A DNA stretch of 16,416 bases from an uncultured Burkholderiales bacterium (GTDB lineage Bacteria > Pseudomonadota > Gammaproteobacteria > Burkholderiales > Burkholderiaceae_C), in NCBI GenBank assembly GCA_937897495.1, contig CALCBL010000189.1, positions 1 through 16,416 of the forward strand. Reading direction: 5' to 3'. The translations under genes were made by a program, and so were the position numbers. Shown here piece after piece: positions 7,712 through 16,416 of the stretch; the stretch's first letter is position 1, and every line of letters begins with the position of its first letter. The notes beneath the pieces are model-generated. The model was given only the letters and a program-made list of their open reading frames with translations. It searched no databases and was not told the DNA's origin.

Positions 7712-8382
7712 ATGGCGTTCACGACATGGGTGGCCAGCAAGGTTTTGGCCCCGTTCTTTTAGAAGAGGCTGAGCCTTTGTTCCACGCAAACTGGGAAAGT
7801 CGGGCCATGGCCATGACCGTGGCCATGGGCGCCAGCGGGCAATGGAACATTGACCTGAGTCGCGCTGCCCGAGAGTCATTGCCACCTGCCACCTATTTGT
7901 CCAGCACCTATTACGAGATTTGGATTCGTGGGTTGGAAAAACTCTTGTTAGAACGCGGTATGGTGACGCAGGCAGAGCTTGAAGCAGGTCAGTTAATCAC
8001 GCCCCCTGCCAAAGTCAACAAAGTGCTCACGCTTGACACCGTGGACGCAGCCTTGAAAGCGGGTACCCCCACCGAGCGCCCCATCGCTCAGCCCGCCTTG
8101 TTCAAAGTAGGCCAAAAAGTTCGCGCGCTCAATATGCATCCACAAGGGCACACTCGTTTGCCGCGTTATGTGCGCGGCCATGTGGGCACCATCGTCAGCT
8201 TGCACGGCGGTCATGTGATGCCTGATCAGCACACCCTGCGCGCATTGCCGCCCTTCAACGTGACGGTTGAATGGCTCTACACCGTGGTCTTCGACGGGCC
8301 CACCTTGTGGGGCGTTGGCAGTGACCCCAGCGTGGAGGTGACTGTGGACGCATGGGAATCTTATTTAGAAGCCACAGACTGA
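7708..8382 (+). CDS. nthB: Nitrile hydratase beta subunit
   Basis: A 224-residue partner of the alpha subunit; it completes the active site and substrate channel. The start [16 protein letters not shown] is the family signature. An N-terminal helical part (to about 100) with [18 protein letters not shown] leads to a C-terminal SH3-like barrel with [25 protein letters not shown] and DAWESYLE. By alignment from memory, Arg52 and Arg150 (in GHTRLP) correspond to the two arginines that contact the oxidised cysteines of alpha. Start and stop sites are clear: the ATG overlaps the alpha stop (ATGA), so equal expression by coupling is likely. As a single fused protein it differs from the split alpha/beta of thiocyanate hydrolase. 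Substrate range cannot be told from the sequence. Confidence 0.95.
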   Translation: MNGVHDMGGQQGFGPVLLEEAEPLFHANWESRAMAMTVAMGASGQWNIDLSRAARESLPPATYLSSTYYEIWIRGLEKLLLERGMVTQAELEAGQLITPPAKVNKVLTLDTVDAALKAGTPTERPIAQPALFKVGQKVRALNMHPQGHTRLPRYVRGHVGTIVSLHGGHVMPDQHTLRALPPFNVTVEWLYTVVFDGPTLWGVGSDPSVEVTVDAWESYLEATD

Positions 8383-8401
8383 GACCTTCTCAAGCACAGC
8401 C

Positions 8402-8785
8402 ATGCAAAACACCCACCTGACCCTTGAAGACATTGCCCAACAGTGCGGCGGCGAAATGCCTCTGCCCATCCAAGAAGCCAACGGCGTTGTCTTTGCAGAA
8501 CCTTGGCAAGCGCATGCTTTTGCCATGACGCTGCAGTTGCACGAAAAGGGCTTGTTCAGCTGGCCTGAATGGGCCGCTTCATTGACGCATGAAATTCGCA
8601 ACGCGCAGACTTCTGGCGACGCAGACACCGGCACCACGTATTACACCCACTGGCTCAATGCCTTGGAGTCAATGGTACTGGCCAAGCAATTGGGCACAGC
8701 CGACCAAATTCATGATTTGGAACATGCTTGGGAAGCGGCCGCTGCACGGACACCACACGGACAGCCCATCGCCTTAGAAATTTAA
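8402..8785 (+). CDS. Nitrile hydratase accessory (activator) protein
   Basis: A 127-residue protein 19 bases after the beta gene. It resembles the N-terminal half of beta in this same operon: FAEPWQAHAFAMTLQLHEKG (31-50) lines up with [20 protein letters not shown], and TTYYTHWLNALESMV (78-92) with [15 protein letters not shown]. This is the pattern of the small activator proteins (P14K/NhlE type), which bind alpha, help insert cobalt and support cysteine oxidation, then exchange with beta (self-subunit swapping). It lacks the C-terminal barrel of beta. Position, size and resemblance agree, but the role is inferred from family. It completes the alpha-beta-activator order; no amidase follows. 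Confidence 0.9.
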   Translation: MQNTHLTLEDIAQQCGGEMPLPIQEANGVVFAEPWQAHAFAMTLQLHEKGLFSWPEWAASLTHEIRNAQTSGDADTGTTYYTHWLNALESMVLAKQLGTADQIHDLEHAWEAAAARTPHGQPIALEI

Positions 8786-8795
8786 GTCTCTGGGG

Positions 8796-8809
8796 TGTCG
8801 GTGCCGACA
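8796..8809. promoter_or_regulatory. Inverted repeat upstream of rhtA, possible operator
   Basis: TGTCGG-TG-CCGACA is a perfect 6-bp inverted repeat with a 2-base centre, lying in the 59-base gap between the activator gene and rhtA. A TATGAT (8814-8819) follows immediately, so a repressor bound here would cover the -35 region of an rhtA promoter. No good -35 hexamer is visible and the role is speculative. Confidence 0.3.
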
Positions 8810-8844
8810 ACACTATGATGCGCACATCTTCCGGAAAATAAAAC

Positions 8845-9717
8845 TTGCGATTTCCTTTTTTACCTGTTGCCGCACTGATGGTCAGTTTGATCACTCTGTG
8901 TGCTGGCACATCTTTGGCCAAAGGCTTGTTTCCCTTTGTAGGTGCCGAGGGCACCACCACCTACCGCTTGGTGTTTTCCACCTTGTTGCTGATGGCTTTT
9001 TGGCGCCCTTGGCGCCGCGCTTGGACTTGGGCCGATGCGCCCATCCTGGTCGTCTTTGGCGCCACATTGGGCCTGATGAATTTGCTCTTTTACAACGCCA
9101 TCAAAACAGTGCCCTTTGGTTTGGCCATCGCCGTTGAATTCACGGGGCCCTTGGCCGTCGCTTTGTGGTCTTCCAAAAAACCGCTCGACTTTGTGTGGAT
9201 TGTTTTAGCCGTTGCCGGCATGGGCCTGATCTTGCCACTTGGAAACGCTTCAGGTGCGGACATGCAGGCTGCTGCGATCGATCCTGTGGGAATTGCTTTT
9301 GCCTTAGGCGCTGGTGCTTGCTGGGCCGTCTACATTGTTGTCGGCCAACGCGTGGCCGATCGCATTGGGGCATTTGCCACACCCATGGGCATGTTGGTGG
9401 CAGCTTTGCTGGTTACCCCTGTCGGCATCAGTGTGGCGGGCAGTTCATTGTTAAACCCAGAGTGGATGTTGGCTGGCTTAGGCATTGCCTTGCTATCGAG
9501 TGCTATTCCCTATAGCTTGGAAATGTATTCACTCAAACACTTGCCCAAACAAACCTTCAGCATCTTGCTCAGTCTAGAGCCCGCCGTCGGTGCATTGGCG
9601 GGTTGGCTGGTTCTTTCAGAACAACTCAGCACACAACAATTGGGTGCCATCGGCTTGATCATGGCCGCTTCGATGGGAAGCGCCATGACTGCGGGTCAGC
9701 GCAAGATCGCTGATTGA
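8845..9717 (+). CDS. rhtA: EamA-family amino acid exporter, RhtA-like
   Basis: A 290-residue inner-membrane protein with ten predicted membrane segments in two EamA repeats (about 5-130 and 148-280). VEFTGPLAVALWSSKKPLDFVWIVLAVAGMG, GAGACWAVYIVVGQR and ALLSSAIPYSLEMYSLKHLP closely resemble E. coli RhtA, an exporter of threonine and homoserine. The start is TTG at 8845: GGA lies 9 bases upstream, the residues between it and the first ATG (8878) belong to the first membrane helix, and an in-frame stop at 8839-8841 blocks any earlier start. It lies 59 bases after the nitrile hydratase activator on the same strand and may be read through from it or have its own promoter. It is convergent with gyrB, the stop codons being 9 bases apart. 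The exact substrate is not known. Confidence 0.9.
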   Translation: MRFPFLPVAALMVSLITLCAGTSLAKGLFPFVGAEGTTTYRLVFSTLLLMAFWRPWRRAWTWADAPILVVFGATLGLMNLLFYNAIKTVPFGLAIAVEFTGPLAVALWSSKKPLDFVWIVLAVAGMGLILPLGNASGADMQAAAIDPVGIAFALGAGACWAVYIVVGQRVADRIGAFATPMGMLVAALLVTPVGISVAGSSLLNPEWMLAGLGIALLSSAIPYSLEMYSLKHLPKQTFSILLSLEPAVGALAGWLVLSEQLSTQQLGAIGLIMAASMGSAMTAGQRKIAD

Positions 9718-9726
9718 TTCAAGGCA

Positions 9727-13544
<3,818 letters not shown>

Positions 13545-13559
13545 GTCTTCCTCTGTTTT

Positions 13560-13591
13560 AGGGGGCCCCGATTTGGAATTCGGGCACCCCT
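13560..13591 (-). other. Imperfect hairpin in the dnaN leader
   Basis: AGGGG-GC-CCCGA pairs with TCGGG-CA-CCCCT: two 5-bp blocks around a 2x2 internal loop, closed by an 8-base loop. It ends 16 bases before the dnaN start codon, just upstream of the ribosome site, so folding could affect dnaN translation. There is no T-tract, so it is not a classical terminator. Confidence 0.5.
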
Positions 13592-13649
13592 AGATTTTCG
13601 CTGATTTTTTGCCTTAAATTGAGCTTTTGACCGCCTTAATTCAGCATTC

Positions 13650-13677
13650 TTTGGGGGGGCTTCAGCCCCGTCCCAAA
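13650..13677 (-). terminator. Hairpin downstream of dnaA, probable attenuator or weak terminator
   Basis: On the minus strand GGGGC-TGAA-GCCCC forms a tight tetraloop hairpin, extended by TTTGGG/CCCAAA below a small bulge. It begins about 25 bases after the dnaA stop. The 3' side runs into AAAGAATGC, not a T-run, so partial termination or an RNA-end block between dnaA and dnaN is more likely than full stop. Confidence 0.5.
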
Positions 13678-13684
13678 AACACGC

Positions 13685-13701
13685 CCAGAAAGACCATCTG
13701 G
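13685..13701 (-). terminator. Short hairpin immediately after the dnaA stop
   Basis: A 5-bp stem CCAGA/TCTGG with a 7-base loop directly follows the dnaA stop codon on the minus strand, and a TTTTT run follows 6 bases later. The weak stem and offset T-run make it a marginal terminator alone; with the next hairpin (13650-13677) it may act as a compound element. Confidence 0.3.
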
Positions 13702-13702
13702 C

Positions 13703-15103
13703 TTAACCTTTTAGGGTTTGTTCCAAAACGTGCAATTGTTGGTTCAGCTCAGTCAGTTGCTGGCGTTCTGCGCTGATTTTTCGCACGGCATGCAAGACCG
13801 TGGTGTGGTCTCTGCCGCCAAACAACTCGCCAATTTCAGGCAAGCTTTTTTGGGTCAATTCTTTGGCCAAGTACATGGCAATCTGACGCGGCCGAGCAAT
13901 GCTGGCCGGGCGCTTTTTGGAGTACATGTCGGCGACCTTGATCTTGTAATAATCGGCCACCGTTTTTTGAATGTTCTCGACGCTGATTTGGCGATTTTGA
14001 ATGGACAGCAAGTCGCGCAGGGCTTCCCGTGCCAGTTGGATGGAAATTTCCTTCTGGTTAAAACGCGAATACGCCAAAATTTTGCGCAATGCGCCTTCCA
14101 GTTCACGCACGTTCGAACGCACGTTCTTGGCCACAAAGAAGGCCACCTCTTCGGGCATGACACTGCCTTCACTGATGGCCTTGTTGATCAAAATGGCCAC
14201 CCGCATTTCAAGCTCAGGCGGCTCGATGGCCACCGTGAGGCCCGAATCAAATCGGGATACCAAGCGCTCATGGATGTCAGCCAAGCCTTTGGGATAGGTG
14301 TCGCTGGTCATCACAATGTGCGACTTTTTGGCCAGCAAGGCCTCAAAGGCGTTGAAAAACTCTTCTTGAGTGCGATCTTTGTTGGCAAAGAATTGCACGT
14401 CATCAATCAGGAGCAAGTCGAGCGAGTGGTAACGGTGCTTGAACTCGTCAAATGTTTTGCGCTGGTAGGCTTTAACCACATCCGACACAAACTGCTCAGC
14501 GTGAATGTAGAGAACTTTGGCGTCGGGCCTGTCAGCCAACAGTTTGTTACCCACCGCATGCACCAAGTGGGTCTTACCCAAACCCACGCCACCGTAGATG
14601 AAAAGCGGGTTGTAAAGGTGGCCGGGCATGGTGGCCACATGCATGGCTGCTGCGCGGGCCATGCGGTTGGCAGAGCCCTCCACCAAGGTGTCAAAAGTGA
14701 GGGCCGTGTTCAAACGGTGGCGATGGCCATCGGCGGGCACTTCATCGGGCGCGTCAGCTGTTTCGGGCCTGGCTTCTAAAGCAGATTTAGCCATTGAAAA
14801 TGCAGTTTTTCCTTGCACTTCTCTGGTAGCGAGTGCTAACTCAATTTGAATTTTTTGACCATGCAATCGAGATAAGACATCGGCCAATTTGGCACTGTAT
14901 TGCGCCCGTATCCAATCTAATTTGAATCGGTTGGCCACAAACAATGTGACCTTAGAGAGGTCATCAGAGACCTGGGCGGTCAGCGGCTTGATCCAAGTGT
15001 TGAATTGCTGCTCAGGGATCTCCTGAGCCAGCTCGTCTAGGCACACCTGCCAAAGCGCTTGACCGGCTTCGTCTGCGTCCGAGGGATGCTGTCCGTTGCT
15101 CAT
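13703..15103 (-). CDS. dnaA: Chromosomal replication initiator DnaA
   Basis: A 466-residue AAA+ protein that binds DnaA boxes and melts the origin. Domain I (1-90) has [21 protein letters not shown] for DnaB/DnaA contacts. Domain II (about 95-130) is a linker rich in Glu, Ala and Asp. Domain III has Walker A GGVGLGKT (171-178), Walker B LLLIDD (230-235) and the arginine in LVSRFDSG (284). Domain IV carries the DNA-binding signature [15 protein letters not shown] (429-443). The ATG at 15103 is preferred over a TTG two codons upstream because AGG lies 9 bases before it. The gene is first in dnaA-dnaN-gyrB and faces the origin region. A perfect DnaA box lies 66 bases upstream, consistent with autoregulation. 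Confidence 0.98.
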   Translation of the reverse strand: MSNGQHPSDADEAGQALWQVCLDELAQEIPEQQFNTWIKPLTAQVSDDLSKVTLFVANRFKLDWIRAQYSAKLADVLSRLHGQKIQIELALATREVQGKTAFSMAKSALEARPETADAPDEVPADGHRHRLNTALTFDTLVEGSANRMARAAAMHVATMPGHLYNPLFIYGGVGLGKTHLVHAVGNKLLADRPDAKVLYIHAEQFVSDVVKAYQRKTFDEFKHRYHSLDLLLIDDVQFFANKDRTQEEFFNAFEALLAKKSHIVMTSDTYPKGLADIHERLVSRFDSGLTVAIEPPELEMRVAILINKAISEGSVMPEEVAFFVAKNVRSNVRELEGALRKILAYSRFNQKEISIQLAREALRDLLSIQNRQISVENIQKTVADYYKIKVADMYSKKRPASIARPRQIAMYLAKELTQKSLPEIGELFGGRDHTTVLHAVRKISAERQQLTELNQQLHVLEQTLKG

Positions 15104-15119
15104 TGGCAAGCGCCTAGGG

Positions 15120-15128
15120 TGTGGACAG
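15120..15128 (-). promoter_or_regulatory. Degenerate DnaA box
   Basis: CTGTCCACA on the minus strand differs from TTATCCACA at two positions. It lies between the dnaA start and the perfect box, in the opposite orientation to the latter. Confidence 0.4.
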
Positions 15129-15158
15129 ATGGTTGTTTCATTGGACTCAAAAGTAACT

Positions 15159-15167
15159 TTATCAAGA
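15159..15167 (+). promoter_or_regulatory. Degenerate DnaA box
   Basis: TTATCAAGA differs from TTATCCACA at two positions. It has the same orientation as the perfect box and starts 11 bases before it, about one helical turn, which would suit cooperative DnaA binding. Confidence 0.35.
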
Positions 15168-15169
15168 GT

Positions 15170-15178
15170 TTATCCACA
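15170..15178 (+). promoter_or_regulatory. Consensus DnaA box
   Basis: TTATCCACA is an exact match to the high-affinity DnaA binding site. It lies 66 bases upstream of the dnaA ATG, in the leader downstream of the putative dnaA promoter, and so could serve both origin function and dnaA autorepression. Confidence 0.85.
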
Positions 15179-15200
15179 TGCAAGGCGGACAGCTTGTGCC

Positions 15201-15230
15201 ATCATAAACCAGAATTTTCAGGTGGGTCCA
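15201..15230 (-). promoter_or_regulatory. Tentative dnaA promoter
   Basis: On the minus strand TATGAT (15201-15206) lies 18 bases from TGGACC (15225-15230), a fair -10 and a weak -35. The start would be near 15194, giving a leader of about 90 bases that contains the perfect DnaA box. Other weaker pairs exist in this AT-rich stretch. Confidence 0.3.
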
Positions 15231-15262
15231 TGGATATTTTTAGGACAAATCAGTAGCAGGGT

Positions 15263-15291
15263 TTGCCAGCTCCCAGAAAGTTTGCGATAAT
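15263..15291 (+). promoter_or_regulatory. Predicted sigma70 promoter for rpmH
   Basis: TTGCCA (15263-15268) and GATAAT (15286-15291) are 17 bases apart, each one mismatch from consensus, with TGC directly before the -10 (extended -10). Transcription would start near 15298, leaving a leader of about 26 bases before rpmH. This is the strongest promoter seen in the window, fitting a highly expressed ribosomal protein gene. Confidence 0.75.
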
Positions 15292-15323
15292 CGCCGGTTT
15301 CCCCCAAAAATATCTGATTCAAA

Positions 15324-15458
15324 ATGAAACGCACTTATCAACCCTCTAAGACACGCCGCGCACGTACACACGGCTTTTTGGTTCGCATGAAAACACGTGG
15401 TGGCCGCGCTGTGATCAATGCACGCCGCGCCAAAGGCCGTAAACGCTTGGCTGCTTAA
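15324..15458 (+). CDS. rpmH: 50S ribosomal protein L34
   Basis: A 44-residue, very basic ribosomal protein of the large subunit. The protein starts [18 protein letters not shown] and ends with KGRKRLAA, with the [13 protein letters not shown] block, all diagnostic of bacterial L34; the length is exactly the family norm. It is the first gene after the origin region, driven by the promoter at 15263-15291. No Shine-Dalgarno sequence is visible: the leader just before the ATG is CCCCCAAAAATATCTGATTC. rnpA follows after 51 bases that contain a hairpin. Confidence 0.99.
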   Translation: MKRTYQPSKTRRARTHGFLVRMKTRGGRAVINARRAKGRKRLAA

Positions 15459-15466
15459 GCCTGGTT

Positions 15467-15490
15467 ATTGCCCCTTGTTGATTGGGCAAT
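15467..15490 (+). other. Hairpin between rpmH and rnpA
   Basis: A perfect 7-bp stem ATTGCCC/GGGCAAT with a 10-base loop lies 8 bases after the rpmH stop and 19 bases before the rnpA start. There is no T-tract (CCCATGAC follows), so it is probably not a full terminator. It may protect the abundant rpmH message or lower downstream rnpA expression. Confidence 0.55.
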
Positions 15491-15509
15491 CCCATGACTC
15501 GGCAGTGGT

Positions 15510-15923
15510 GTGCAGCGATTAAAAACCCGCCCTCAATTCCAAGCTGCCCTCGCAGGTGGCACGGTTTCTCGCACCCCACATTTCGCATTGCATCGTCTCA
15601 GCTTGCCTAACTCTGGCACAACTGCAGTCAACCCACAGGTTGAAGATGCGCATCCCCCTCTCTTTCACCCGCAAGCTGTTTGGCTTGGCGCCATGGTGCC
15701 CAAACGTTGGGCCCGACGTGCCGTCACTCGCAACACCATCAAGCGACAAATCTACGCCATCAGTGCGCAGTTTGAAGTTAGATTGCCCTGTGCAGCCCAC
15801 GTTGTTCGCTTGCGTTCAGGATTTGATCGGAAGCAATTCATCAGCGCCACATCCACACTCCTCAAGCAAGCTGTCCGGCTTGAGCTAGAGCAGCTGTTTG
15901 AACACGCAGCCAACAAGCCATGA
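15510..15923 (+). CDS. rnpA: Ribonuclease P protein component
   Basis: A 137-residue basic protein that binds the catalytic RNase P RNA and helps mature tRNA 5' ends. It has the family pattern: (M)QRLKTRPQFQAAL start, a central strand region, the RNTIKRQIY motif (74-82; conserved RNxxKR) and LRSGFDRK (101-108). The start is GTG at 15510. An in-frame stop at 15495 rules out anything earlier, and no internal ATG would keep the N-terminal KTRPQF segment. No good ribosome site precedes it. An insert of about 15 residues (SGTTAVNPQVEDAHPP, 35-50) lengthens the protein, a feature common in this bacterial group. Its stop overlaps the yidD start by 4 bases. Confidence 0.95.
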   Translation: MQRLKTRPQFQAALAGGTVSRTPHFALHRLSLPNSGTTAVNPQVEDAHPPLFHPQAVWLGAMVPKRWARRAVTRNTIKRQIYAISAQFEVRLPCAAHVVRLRSGFDRKQFISATSTLLKQAVRLELEQLFEHAANKP

Positions 15924-16204
15924 TTCAGAAACTATTGATCGGCATTGTGAAAGGGTATCGCCTTTTCCTCAGCCCTTGGTTAGGATCGGCATGTCGGTTT
16001 GAGCCAACCTGCTCTGTTTATGCCCTCGATGCTTTAAAGCAACATGGCGCCGGAGTTGGCAGTTATTTCACCCTCAAACGTATAGGCCGTTGCCAGCCAT
16101 GGTGCAACGGCGGCCACGATCCAGTGCCCGAACAAGCACCCAAGTGGCTTTCGCGTTTATTGCATCACCCGTTAACTCACTCCTCTTCGAAGAAGTCTTC
16201 ATGA
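15920..16204 (+). CDS. yidD: Membrane protein insertion efficiency factor YidD
   Basis: A 94-residue small protein that assists YidC in inserting inner-membrane proteins. Hallmarks are YRLFLSPWLG, the Cys-containing block CRFEPTCSVYALDAL (about 25-39) and GRCQPWCNGGHDPVP (56-70). An N-terminal amphipathic or hydrophobic helix (LLIGIVKGYRLFLSP) anchors it to the inner membrane. It sits between rnpA and yidC as in most proteobacteria, with 4-base ATGA overlaps on both sides, so the three genes are probably translationally coupled. Confidence 0.97.
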   Translation: MIQKLLIGIVKGYRLFLSPWLGSACRFEPTCSVYALDALKQHGAGVGSYFTLKRIGRCQPWCNGGHDPVPEQAPKWLSRLLHHPLTHSSSKKSS

Positions 16205-16416
16205 ACGATATTCGCCGCACCTTTTTATGGGTCATTTTTGGCTTCTCCATGGTTCTTCTATGGGACCAATGGCAGGTTTACAACGGGAACAAGGCCACGT
16301 TCTTCCCTGCGCCTACAGCGGCACCCGCCGACAAAGCAACGGCAGCGGCCACGCCTTCTGCGGTCAAAGACTTGCCCGTTGCATCCGCCCCAATTGCAGC
16401 CTCCAACACGCCAGCC
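16201..16416 (+). CDS. yidC: Membrane protein insertase YidC, N-terminal part only
   Basis: Only the first 72 codons are present; the gene runs off the right edge. The protein begins MNDIRRTFLWVIFGFSMVLL, the typical first membrane segment of Gram-negative YidC, followed by WDQWQVYNGNKATFFP and an Ala/Pro/Thr-rich periplasmic linker. The full protein inserts membrane proteins alone or with SecYEG and SecDF-YajC, whose genes also lie in this window. The start overlaps the yidD stop by 4 bases. Confidence 0.96.
   Translation, partial: MNDIRRTFLWVIFGFSMVLLWDQWQVYNGNKATFFPAPTAAPADKATAAATPSAVKDLPVASAPIAASNTPA

Larger units (their letters stand above)
15104..15323. other. Probable replication origin region (oriC) between dnaA and rpmH
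   Basis: The largest gene-free stretch of the window (220 bases), flanked by divergent dnaA and rpmH, the classical origin setting in this group. It contains one perfect DnaA box, two degenerate ones, and AT-rich patches (GGATATTTTTAGGACAAAT near 15231-15250 and CCCCCAAAAATATCTGATTC near 15301-15320) that could serve for unwinding. Only one box matches consensus exactly, so part of the functional origin may lie elsewhere or use weak sites. Confidence 0.65.

Noticed and set aside
7106..8382. Thiocyanate hydrolase instead of nitrile hydratase
   Set aside because: Thiocyanate hydrolase has the beta homologue split into two genes, while here beta is one 224-residue protein with the full N-terminal and barrel parts and an activator gene follows. 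Iron-type nitrile hydratase was also set aside because of CTLCSC-YPW.
13718..14779. Long open frame (353 codons) on the plus strand opposite dnaA
   Set aside because: It mirrors the dnaA coding strand, has no ribosome site or recognisable domain, and its His/Gln/Val-rich composition is typical of reverse-strand shadows. dnaA itself is intact with all motifs.
15251..15260. DnaA-trio-like CAGTAGCAG in the origin region
   Set aside because: The match is poor and lies over 70 bases from the perfect DnaA box, not directly beside a box and GC-rich spacer as the motif requires.

Overview
The window is chromosomal DNA of a betaproteobacterium. Protein character (DnaA, GyrB, SecD/SecF, RnpA, Fmt), moderate GC content and the gyrB-dnaN-dnaA / rpmH-rnpA-yidD-yidC origin layout fit the order Burkholderiales, most likely family Comamonadaceae (a Limnohabitans- or Rhodoferax-like organism). 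This placement is inference from protein resemblance and was not computed.

Layout from left to right. (1) Minus strand: the 5' part of azlD, then azlC, fmt and def, a tight unit read leftward (def first) that joins N-formylation and deformylation of the initiator methionine to an AzlCD-type amino-acid exporter. (2) Plus strand: dprA, divergent from def. (3) Minus strand: yajC-secD-secF, the accessory complex of the Sec translocase, convergent with dprA. (4) Plus strand: a three-gene nitrile hydratase cluster (alpha, beta, accessory protein), divergent from yajC, followed by an RhtA-type EamA exporter. (5) Minus strand: gyrB-dnaN-dnaA, read leftward away from the origin. (6) A 220-bp dnaA/rpmH intergenic region with a perfect DnaA box, two degenerate ones and divergent promoters, which is the probable oriC or part of it. 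(7) Plus strand: rpmH, rnpA, yidD and the start of yidC, the last three linked by 4-nt ATGA overlaps.

Most of the window is core replication, translation and secretion machinery. The part most likely to be accessory is the nitrile hydratase cluster. The alpha subunit carries the CTLCSC metal-binding motif followed by YPW, as in cobalt-type enzymes, and a His/Asp-rich N-terminus. The third gene visibly resembles the N-terminal half of the beta subunit, as expected of the accessory proteins that help metal loading. No amidase, aldoxime dehydratase or cobalt transporter gene lies in the window.

No tRNA, rRNA, insertion sequence, prophage or CRISPR array was seen. No gene-free stretch exceeds 300 bases; the longest is the 220-bp dnaA/rpmH region. 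I found no convincing evidence of a wholly undescribed system. The second-look items are the nitrile hydratase insertion and its His-rich tail, the hairpins separating the replication genes, the sparse DnaA-box content of the origin region, and some short repeats.
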